In this document: positions 1 to 5,147 of the stretch, one piece after another
How positions within the stretch are numbered: the stretch's first letter is position 1
Layout: each line of letters starts with the position of its first letter
Source of the DNA: an uncultured Paracoccus sp.
Lineage (GTDB): Bacteria; Pseudomonadota; Alphaproteobacteria; Rhodobacterales; Rhodobacteraceae
DNA: 5,147 nucleotides
Assembly: GCA_937859005.1 (NCBI GenBank)
Contig: CALLYR010000392.1
Location: forward strand, 1-5,147
Direction of reading: 5' to 3'
Program-made: the position numbers and the translations under genes
The notes under the pieces: generated by a model
Databases searched by the model: none
What the model was told of the DNA's origin: nothing
The model's input: only the letters and a program-made list of their open reading frames with translations

Positions 1-679
1 CGAGGACAGCGCGCTGGCCCGGCGATATCCGGCGATCGCGTCGAGCTGGCGCCGGTCAATCACAAGCGGATCTACCGGATCATGAAGGCCCACAACCTGC
101 TGCTGGCGCGGAAGTATTCCGTCCGCTCCGAGCATGTTCACGACGGCAAGGTCATCGTGATGCGCTCGAACCTGCGCTGGTGCTCGGATGGCTTCGAGTT
201 CACCCGGCTCGGAACGGCGACATCCTCCGCGGCGCCTTCCTCATAGACGCCCACGACCGCGAGATCATCGCCCGGGCCACGCCGTGGTCAATGCCGGGAT
301 CAGCGGCTCGGACATCCGCGACATCCCGCTGGAGTCCGTCGAACACCGCTTCGGCGCATATCGTGCGCCGTCCGTGATCGAGATACTCACTGACAACGGC
401 TCGCCTTGCATTGCCAAGGAGACGCAGATCTTCGCTCGCCAATTGGGGCTGAAACCCTGCTTCACCCCAATCCAGAGCCCGCAAAGCAACGGCATCTCGG
501 AGGCTTTCGTAAAGACGCTGAAGCGCGACTACGTCCAGGTGACGCCGCTGCCCGATGCTCCGACCGTCGTCGGATTGATCGGAGGCTGGATCGAGGACTA
601 CAACAACAACCACCCGCACTCAGGGCTGAAGATGCGCTCGCCACGCGAGTTCATCGCAGTTCAAACCGCAACCGCCTGA
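1..679 (+). pseudogene. IS3-family transposase OrfB (rve integrase core), frameshifted, 5' end outside window
   Basis: This is the DDE transposase that would cut and join the IS ends. The reading is split over three frames. Frame 1 carries VNHKRIYRIMKAHNLLLARK (from 55) and the WCSDGFEF motif with the first catalytic Asp (187-189); it meets a stop at 244-246. Frame 3 continues from about 213 with NGDILRGAFLIDAHDREIIA to about 272. Frame 2 then runs from about 284 (VVNAGISGSDIRD) to the TGA at 677-679. It carries the second Asp in LTDNGS (392-394), the Glu in SNGISEAFVKTLKRDY (500-502, exactly 35 residues after the Asp) and the usual C-terminal WIEDYNNNHPHSGLKMRSPREF. The net frame changes fall at 205-212 and 273-283. 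The first 54 bases match the family poorly in any frame and may hold another deletion. All three catalytic residues persist, so the decay may be recent; sequencing error is the alternative explanation. Confidence 0.9.
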
Positions 680-680
680 G

Positions 681-706
681 TGTCCGGCGAAACGGGGGCA
701 AGACCA
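681..706 (+). repeat. Right terminal inverted repeat of the IS2-group element
   Basis: The 26-bp segment begins TGTCCGGCGAAACGG two bases after the transposase stop codon and ends GGGCAAGACCA. Its layout (TGTCyGG, a run of G, CAA, terminal CCA) matches my recollection of the IS2 right end. The boundary is independently supported because codons of the interrupted brnT gene start at the next base. The partner repeat, expected to start TGG and contain a run of C, is not in the window. Confidence 0.8.
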
Positions 707-808
707 CGTTTCGGCGACCTCAAACATCCGATCACCAAAGGCCAATGACAACTTGAGCTTCTTGCGGTCAGCCGCATCCTTGGCAGGGTTGAACTCGTCT
801 TGTGTCAT
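707..808 (-). pseudogene. brnT: BrnT-like type II toxin, N-terminal fragment truncated by the IS
   Basis: BrnT is a RelE-fold ribonuclease toxin that is held inactive by the BrnA antitoxin, which normally follows it in the operon. Only the first 34 codons remain: MTQDEFNPAKDAADRKKLKL and then SLAFGDRMFEVAET, against about 90-100 residues in intact members. The N-terminal (D/E)F-x-P-x-K pattern, the A-x-(N/D)-R spacing and the SLAFGDRxF stretch fit alphaproteobacterial BrnT. The usual KHG motif appears to read KLK, losing the conserved His. The ATG at 808-806 is preferred because the family start fits there; a TTG at 817 would add three residues (MSP). The frame runs through the IS end into antisense IS sequence and stops at 620-622, so a 62-residue chimera with 28 foreign residues could be made. 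It has no RNase core and is presumably inactive. The rest of brnT and brnA should lie left of the IS. Confidence 0.72.
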
Positions 809-820
809 GGGACTCAACTG

Positions 821-844
821 TACGGGAATTCCGCATGTCCCGTA
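821..844 (-). promoter_or_regulatory. Inverted-repeat operator candidate upstream of brnT
   Basis: There is a perfect dyad with 7-bp arms (TACGGGA and TCCCGTA) around a 10-bp spacer. The arm nearest brnT ends 12 bp from its ATG. brnTA operons are known to be repressed by BrnA or the BrnT-BrnA complex binding the promoter, so position and symmetry fit an autoregulatory operator. On the minus strand a TTGACC at 866-861 is followed 16 bp later by TACGGG (844-839). If these are the -35 and -10 elements, the dyad overlaps the -10. The -10 match is poor, so the promoter is tentative while the dyad itself is certain. Confidence 0.5.
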
Positions 845-864
845 GGTGAGCTGTCGAAGGGGTC

Positions 865-883
865 AAAAAATCCGCGACACGGA
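865..883 (-). terminator. Weak intrinsic terminator candidate after the large gene
   Basis: On the minus strand, 30 bp past the TAA of the large gene, a short stem (TCCG/CGGA, 4 bp with a 5-nt loop) is followed directly by six T. The shape is that of a rho-independent terminator, but the stem is very short. The T-run also abuts the possible -35 of brnT. It could be fortuitous. Confidence 0.25.
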
Positions 884-912
884 GCAACCGCACCGCTACC
901 GAAGGCTTGGCC

Positions 913-3900
913 TTAGAACTTGATCGGAGCGCCCCCGTCTGTCCGTGTGCTGAGTTCCGACAGAAGATCCACGATCCATGCGCCGTCAAACAGCGCCACG
1001 AGGACGGACAGTTCCTGCCCCTGAGAAGAGAGCCTTGCCCACAGCGTCGTCGGGCAGGTTCGGACGCCGGCAGGTTCCGCAAGAGGATCCGCATAGACGA
1101 ACTTCCACAAGGCGGGCGTGACGGTGCTGGCGATGACGTCGGGGCGGGTTTCGGGCTGCAGGTCCTTTTCGCTGCCCTCCACGAGTTGAAAGCCGCTGAA
1201 CGCGCCGTCAACGATGCTCCTGCAGCTGTTTTCATTCACAAGCACATCCGGCTTGTCCGTCCAGAAGATTCCAACCGCCTCCTCGACGGTCGGAGGGCCG
1301 TATTTTTCCAGCAGCGCCTGCCGGACGGCACCGGACCGGACGGAGGGCGGCGGCGCGAGATAGCGCGCCGCGCCCAGAAGCCTTTTGCCCAGGCTGTCAT
1401 GCCAATAAAGCGCGATACGCTCTTTTCCATCGGCAGTTGCATAGACGCGCACAGACATGTTCTTTGGCGAAGCACCCGCCTCGTCCGGAACATGCTCGAT
1501 CACCACGGCGACAGGCATGTGCGACCGGATGATGCTTTCAGCCGCATCAAGGCTCATTCCAAGCTGCAGCCCCAGGATGTCGGGGCCAAAGGCGCCGTCG
1601 GGCCGGATCGCCGCCTGGTCGATCTCCTGCTCCAGCCGGGCAGCTTCCTGTCGGCGGGCCTGCCGGTCGGCGGCTTCCTGCTGTTGGGCGGCGAGGCGGG
1701 CGGCTTCCCGCTGCTCGGCTTCCGCCTGCTCGCGCGCCTTCTGGATGGCAGTTTCTTCCGCCTGCCGTCCCGCCAGCCATTCCGTCATCAGCGGGAATGA
1801 ATCCGGCTCAAGGCGCGCCAGAACGGATCCACCGCGGCCGATGATTTCGACGCCAAGCAGGTCGGCCACAAGAAAGCCGGTCCTGCGGCCGTTCTGCTCG
1901 TCCTGCCCCCAGGCCGTCAGGGGCACCCGGACGGTGATGCGGGCGCTGTAATCATGCCCCAGGTTGTCCTGCATCTTCGCCTGTTCGGCCACGGCGGCCG
2001 GCAAGGGAACGCCGTCCAGGACCAGCCGGCGATCCAGCGCCAGCAGCACAGAGAAATCGTGGCCGGGCCTGACCGCCTGGTCCCAGCTACGGGCAGGCTC
2101 CCCCCTTTTGGCCCCCACGCTTATCGAGGGCGTGCGCCATTCCTGATCGCCATCGTGGTCGGGGAAAGAGTAGATCGTGCGATCCTGCGCCTGTTGCGGA
2201 AGCGGCTCGGCTGGCGCCTCGGGCAGAAGCTCCAGCCCGTCGCCGAAGCGCAGCATCCCCGCGGCGATGTCGTAACCGGCCTGCGGCAGCTGGACCGAAA
2301 GCACGGCCACATCGGGGGATCGTTCAGCTGCGGCGGCTAGAAAATCCCGGAACACGGGTTCGAGTTCCTGGGCCGCGAAGGACGGCTCGCGTCCTTCCAG
2401 CCGGTCGCGGGAAAACACGAAGGCTTGGACGATATGCTCGAAGCCCGGGTCGAATCCCGGCTCGGCCTTGAGGAATGTCCAGTCGGGCCGGGGCTGGACG
2501 AAAAGATCGACAAGCGTGGTATTGGCGAAGTCGGGCCTGCGGTCGCGTTCGGTCTGCCATTCGAATACCATGAGCGGATTGGATGGATCGAGACCGGAAC
2601 TTCCGCCATTCGCGTCGAGATGGCTTCGGATGTCCTGCCATCGCCTCTGTTCCGTGGCGATCAGGTTCGCAAGCGCCTGCCGAAACCCCTCGCCCGCGAC
2701 AAGGTCCGGGTTATCCTGAAACAGCCGCAGCCCGGCCCAGCGGTCGGTAAGGCTGGCTTCTTGCGCGGGATCGGGCGGTTGCGCCGCAACGACCAGTTCC
2801 TGGTTGATCGGCGGATGGGGCGCGCTCAGTTCCCTGACGCGGGACGGCAGGTCGGCGACGGAATAGGCGTTGTTGTCCAGCATCCGGCGGCAGGCCTGAA
2901 GCGACTTCACCCCCAGACGGATCTGGGCATTGCTGTTGGAAGACGGCGCAAGGACGTAGTTCTCGGCGTATTTCTCGGCGTAGCACACGCATTGCAGGTC
3001 AAGGTCGTAATCGTCGGCGATGCGGTAGTTATTCCTGCAACTGTTGAAGGCGAAGCGTTCGGTGCCGGCCCGGTCGATGCACTGGCCCGGATCATTGTAG
3101 ATGTCGAAGGTGATGCTGGAGGCGTCGCCACCGGCCGTCAGGCGCCGCTTCACGAGTGCTTCGGCCAGACAGCCGCAGTCATGATGGGCCGAGAATGTTA
3201 CCTTGTGCCGGCAATCCTTCAGGAACGCCTGCTTTTCCTCCTCCAGGCGCGCCTGTTCCTCGGCGGGCAACCCTGCAAGCAGATCCGTGGGGGATGGATT
3301 GGTGGCTGGCGTGGCCGTGTCCGCCGCTTTCTGGAACGTGTGAAGCGGCGTGCCGATGTCGCTGTCATATAGATCGATCTGCCTGACCTGCAGATCGATC
3401 TGCAGGCTTTCGGGATCGACTGCGGTTGCCGCGATCCGAAGCGCCAGCACCCCCCTGCGAGCGTCCGGGCCGCGCTTGCCTTGGGCAAGCCGTTCGAGCG
3501 CCGCGCGCGCCTCAGTCTCGGACAAGGGCCAGAACAGTTCCGGCCAGGTGCCTGCCACGCGCGGCGTAAGCCAGCCGAAATCCAGCTGAATGCGGATCGA
3601 CTCACCGGGTGCATAACCGCCGTCTTCAACGGAAATCGGGAAACCGCCGCGTTCAGGGTCGTAATCCTGAACATAGACCTTGCGCGCGTAGATGAACTCG
3701 AACGGCGCCTGCGGGGCCATGCGCCGCAGCGGCTCGGCGTAATCGCGCAGGAACCTCTCTCGGCTATCGGCGCGGTCGAACTCGTTCCCGCCGGCCCAAT
3801 CGCCCCCATGCGCCAGATAACGCGCCCGCAGGTCGTCGGCCAGAAAGGTATCGGCGAACATGCGGGCGACATCGCCGCGTTCGAAGCGGTCGGCAAGCAG

Positions 3901-4800
3901 GTCAGGGTCCGCCCCCAGCGCGACCAGCCTGAAGAAGCCCACGTCATCCCTGTCCATGTCGTGGCCCAGGACCGGCAGCCCGTCACTGACCGTCAGCTCA
4001 AGCGGGGCAAGACCCGGTTCGGGATCGGACAGGGCGCTGCCCGGCGGGGTCTCAGGCCGGGTCCCGGCGGCCGGGACCACGGCCTTGCTGGTGGCTGCGC
4101 GCGCATCCAGCAGGACGGCGAAGCGTTCACGGTAACGCTGTTCCAGGCAGGCCGCATCCGCGCCGCACCGGTTGCGTTGGCCGATCCAGCCCCGCTGTTC
4201 ACGGCGCAGCGCATCGGCGCCGGGGGAACCCGGCTCGTCGATGAGACCGGCATAAAGGCTGTTCAGCTCGCGGTCGAGGCTGCCAAGCGCCGGGACCGCG
4301 CAGATGGTCCGTTCGGTCGAGGTTGACGCCAGGGCGCAGTCAAAGGCCGGACCGGAATCCGGCCGCCGGTTGCTGGAACCGCCGCTGGTTTTGGGCCGGC
4401 GCTGATCCCAGGCGGCGGCGATGGCCGAAAGGCTTTGCGCGTCGAACCCGCCATCGCCGGGAAGCCCCTGATCGCGCCTGAAAGCGGCCAGCGCCTGCTG
4501 CGTCCGCTGTCCCGGTCGCCCGTCCACGGGACCCGCGTCATAGCCCATGTCGTTCAGCATCTGCTGGACCTGGCGGATCTGATCCGCCGATACGCCCGTT
4601 TGCGTCCGGATCGGCGCGGCAGCTGTCGGGGACGGCGCGGCTTTGGCGCCCTGCTGCTGGATCGCGCCTTCCATCAGCCGCATCACATCGTCGATATCCA
4701 AGGCCGTCGAGGTCCGCGGACAGATCAGCACACCAGTCAGGATAACTCCGATCAAGACATGCCTTATGCGGAGACCTGCACAATGATGTCGGAATGTCAT
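913..4800 (-). CDS. Large exported protein: PG-binding domain, LprI-like domain, duplicated CxC module, coiled coil; function unknown
   Basis: 1295 residues from ATG 4800-4798, preferred because AGGA lies 8 nt upstream and a signal peptide follows at once; a GTG at 4827 in the same frame has no ribosome binding site. Numbering from that ATG: signal peptide 1-33 (basic start, VLIGVILTGVLI core, TSTA|LDID cleavage); PG_binding_1 domain about 72-127 (QIRQVQQMLNDMGYDAGPVD, then RTQQALAAFRRDQGL), expected to bind cell-wall peptide; LprI/DUF1311-like domain about 152-231 (FDCALA..., TICAVP, LDRELNSLY, QRGWIGQRNRCG; Cys 155, 167, 212, 218), a family linked to lysozyme inhibition; Pro-rich linker; uncharacterised region about 265-489 with a YDPERGGFPI motif (380-389); Cys module 530-637 with two CxC motifs; second uncharacterised region about 683-1001; Ala/Glu/Gln/Arg coiled coil about 1008-1066; C-terminal domain 1071-1295 opening GLQLGMSLDAAESII. 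I recognise no enzyme active site. The signal peptide, disulfide-style cysteines and PG-binding domain indicate a periplasmic, wall-associated protein. I cannot name the whole-protein family. Confidence 0.9.
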   Translation of the reverse strand: MTFRHHCAGLRIRHVLIGVILTGVLICPRTSTALDIDDVMRLMEGAIQQQGAKAAPSPTAAAPIRTQTGVSADQIRQVQQMLNDMGYDAGPVDGRPGQRTQQALAAFRRDQGLPGDGGFDAQSLSAIAAAWDQRRPKTSGGSSNRRPDSGPAFDCALASTSTERTICAVPALGSLDRELNSLYAGLIDEPGSPGADALRREQRGWIGQRNRCGADAACLEQRYRERFAVLLDARAATSKAVVPAAGTRPETPPGSALSDPEPGLAPLELTVSDGLPVLGHDMDRDDVGFFRLVALGADPDLLADRFERGDVARMFADTFLADDLRARYLAHGGDWAGGNEFDRADSRERFLRDYAEPLRRMAPQAPFEFIYARKVYVQDYDPERGGFPISVEDGGYAPGESIRIQLDFGWLTPRVAGTWPELFWPLSETEARAALERLAQGKRGPDARRGVLALRIAATAVDPESLQIDLQVRQIDLYDSDIGTPLHTFQKAADTATPATNPSPTDLLAGLPAEEQARLEEEKQAFLKDCRHKVTFSAHHDCGCLAEALVKRRLTAGGDASSITFDIYNDPGQCIDRAGTERFAFNSCRNNYRIADDYDLDLQCVCYAEKYAENYVLAPSSNSNAQIRLGVKSLQACRRMLDNNAYSVADLPSRVRELSAPHPPINQELVVAAQPPDPAQEASLTDRWAGLRLFQDNPDLVAGEGFRQALANLIATEQRRWQDIRSHLDANGGSSGLDPSNPLMVFEWQTERDRRPDFANTTLVDLFVQPRPDWTFLKAEPGFDPGFEHIVQAFVFSRDRLEGREPSFAAQELEPVFRDFLAAAAERSPDVAVLSVQLPQAGYDIAAGMLRFGDGLELLPEAPAEPLPQQAQDRTIYSFPDHDGDQEWRTPSISVGAKRGEPARSWDQAVRPGHDFSVLLALDRRLVLDGVPLPAAVAEQAKMQDNLGHDYSARITVRVPLTAWGQDEQNGRRTGFLVADLLGVEIIGRGGSVLARLEPDSFPLMTEWLAGRQAEETAIQKAREQAEAEQREAARLAAQQQEAADRQARRQEAARLEQEIDQAAIRPDGAFGPDILGLQLGMSLDAAESIIRSHMPVAVVIEHVPDEAGASPKNMSVRVYATADGKERIALYWHDSLGKRLLGAARYLAPPPSVRSGAVRQALLEKYGPPTVEEAVGIFWTDKPDVLVNENSCRSIVDGAFSGFQLVEGSEKDLQPETRPDVIASTVTPALWKFVYADPLAEPAGVRTCPTTLWARLSSQGQELSVLVALFDGAWIVDLLSELSTRTDGGAPIKF
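3387..3406. repeat. 20-bp perfect palindrome inside the large gene, with a partial second copy
   Basis: CCTGCAGATCGATCTGCAGG reads identically on both strands. Its core, AGATCGATCTGC (3392-3403), also occurs at 3371-3382, exactly 21 bp away. In the large protein the pair encodes the repeated QIDL of LQIDLQVRQIDL. It may be a protein-binding site, but the simplest explanation is a short in-frame duplication of a beta-strand-like peptide. Confidence 0.5.
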
Positions 4801-4815
4801 GAGCTCGTTCCTCAA

Positions 4816-4833
4816 GCACCTGAACACAGGTGC
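4816..4833 (-). promoter_or_regulatory. Leader hairpin just upstream of the large gene's ribosome binding site
   Basis: Perfect 7-bp arms (GCACCTG / CAGGTGC) surround a 4-nt loop. The structure ends 15 nt before the ATG at 4800 and only a few bases before the GAGGA ribosome binding site. The in-frame GTG at 4827 lies within it. In the transcript it would form a stable stem next to the Shine-Dalgarno sequence. It could modulate translation or mRNA stability, or as DNA act as an operator dyad. No regulator is identifiable. Confidence 0.4.
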
Positions 4834-4996
4834 ATGCTGCGAATCATGCCATGTGAAGCCTTAGATATTTTATTGACGCACTGAAACCTTCGGCCTTCAA
4901 TTGTCTAAAAAGATAGTTTTACAGCCTTGCCCGATCTTCAATCCGGCGCGGACAACTTATAATGGCGGGCCTATGTATCCTTCGCCGTATGGTGCT
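4834..4996. other. AT-rich intergenic region, presumed promoter region of the large gene
   Basis: The stretch between the recombinase stop and the leader hairpin contains no gene I can support. By hand count 4861-4920 has 19 G/C in 60 (32%), far below the GC-rich flanks. On the minus strand TAAAAT (4872-4867) could be a -10 for the large gene, but no matching -35 lies at the right distance. On the plus strand there is a perfect TATAAT (4958-4963), also without a -35 and with no supported gene downstream. A promoter here is expected from position; its exact elements are not resolved. Confidence 0.4.
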
Positions 4997-5147
4997 TTAT
5001 CTCATGCTTGCTTGTGCACCTGCCGGATCAGATGGAGACAGGAATCGATACACCGACGACCGTGCGATCCCGAGCCTGCGGGCGATGGCGGTGGGGCTGA
5101 GCCTTTCCTCGGCCTGCAGCCTCTGCACCTCGGCCGGGTCGATCTTC
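4997..5147 (-). CDS. Serine recombinase (resolvase/invertase family), C-terminal helix-turn-helix, N-terminus outside window
   Basis: The last 49 codons of a gene entering from the right edge (full codons from 5146, TAA at 4999-4997). The peptide begins KIDPAEVQRLQAEERLSPTA, followed by IARRLGIARSSVYRFL and a short tail ending ASMR. This matches the C-terminal DNA-binding domain (HTH_7) of the Hin/Tn3-resolvase family: an acidic helix led by D-P-A-E-V, then the S-x-T-x-IA-xx-LGI-xR-S-S-V-Y-R helix-turn-helix that reads the crossover site. The catalytic Ser domain lies outside the window. Such enzymes resolve cointegrates or invert or excise DNA, often at sites beside their own gene. It could instead be a small stand-alone HTH protein, but the tail length after the helix-turn-helix is typical of resolvases. 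It points the same way as the large gene but is separated from it by the 196-bp AT-rich leader. Confidence 0.82.
   Translation of the reverse strand, partial: KIDPAEVQRLQAEERLSPTAIARRLGIARSSVYRFLSPSDPAGAQASMR

Larger units (their letters stand above)
1..706 (+). mobile_element. IS3-family (IS2-group) insertion sequence, right-hand part, decayed
   Basis: The segment holds the C-terminal two thirds of an IS3-family transposase followed by a right terminal repeat. The outer end is set at 706: the repeat reads TGTCCGG...GGGGGCAAGACCA and closes with CA, and the brnT coding frame resumes at exactly 707. From memory, the repeat closely resembles the terminus of E. coli IS2, which supports the IS2 group. 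The left end, OrfA and the left repeat lie outside the window. IS2-group elements usually duplicate 5 bp of target, so the 5 bases at 707-711 (cgttt) should recur outside the left end. The transposase is frameshifted, so the copy is probably not autonomous. Confidence 0.88.

Noticed and set aside
200..619. Minus-strand open frame opposite the transposase
   Set aside because: It is antisense to conserved transposase motifs and shows no family features of its own.
1603..1779. Short repeats of the cggcttcc type
   Set aside because: They are the codon-level echo of the Ala/Glu/Gln-rich coiled coil, not a separate DNA repeat. I saw no CRISPR array or tRNA anywhere in the window.
907..1800. Long plus-strand open frame opposite the C-terminal part of the large gene
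   Set aside because: It is a high-GC antisense shadow of the large minus-strand gene: its composition is low-complexity Arg/Gly/Leu and no domain is recognisable. The same holds for the plus-strand frames at 2425-3372 and 3481-4326.
4702..4800. Lipobox (VLIC) in the signal peptide of the large protein
   Set aside because: The residue before Cys is Ile rather than Gly/Ala/Ser, and TSTA|LDID downstream is a better signal peptidase I site.
4801..4827. GTG at 4827 as the start of the large gene
   Set aside because: It lies inside the leader hairpin with no ribosome binding site, and would put nine extra residues in front of a well-formed signal peptide. The ATG at 4800 has AGGA at a good distance.
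4962..5147. A plus-strand open frame (ATG after a perfect TATAAT) starting MAGLCILRRMVLYLMLACAP, looking like a small lipoprotein
   Set aside because: From about 4997 on it is antisense to the recombinase C-terminus, which matches a known family in detail. The -10 has no -35, and there is no ribosome binding site at the usual distance.

Overview
The window is GC-rich DNA from what is probably an alphaproteobacterium, most likely Rhodobacterales/Paracoccus-like. That guess rests on base composition, the IS2-group insertion sequence type and the style of the large envelope protein; no marker gene fixes the taxon. It reads as an accessory, recombination-prone region: a decayed insertion sequence at the left, one very large exported protein on the minus strand filling most of the window, and the tail of a serine recombinase at the right edge.

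Left (1-706): the 3' part of an IS3-family, IS2-group insertion sequence on the + strand. Its transposase (OrfB, rve/DDE) keeps all three catalytic acidic residues but is split over three reading frames. The right terminal inverted repeat is at 681-706. Immediately beyond it (707-808, minus strand) lie the first 34 codons of a brnT-like toxin gene, cut exactly at the IS end. An intact 7-bp-arm inverted repeat (821-844), probably the brnTA operator, sits just upstream of its ATG. The IS therefore appears to have destroyed a BrnT/BrnA toxin-antitoxin operon; the rest of the operon should lie beyond the left edge.

Centre (913-4800, minus): a 1295-residue exported protein. In order it has a signal peptide, a peptidoglycan-binding (PG_binding_1) domain, an LprI-type lysozyme-inhibitor-like domain, an uncharacterised alpha/beta region, a duplicated cysteine module with two CxC motifs, a second uncharacterised region that may repeat the first, a charged coiled coil, and a C-terminal domain of unknown family. 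It is probably a periplasmic, cell-wall-associated protein of unknown function and is the most novel item here.

Right (4801-5147): an AT-rich leader of the large gene with a perfect hairpin just before the ribosome binding site, then the last 49 codons of a resolvase/invertase-family serine recombinase on the minus strand (4997-5146), which carries its C-terminal helix-turn-helix. The recombinase, the large gene and the brnT remnant all point the same way (minus), but the 196-bp gap ahead of the large gene and the 104-bp gap after it argue against a single operon.
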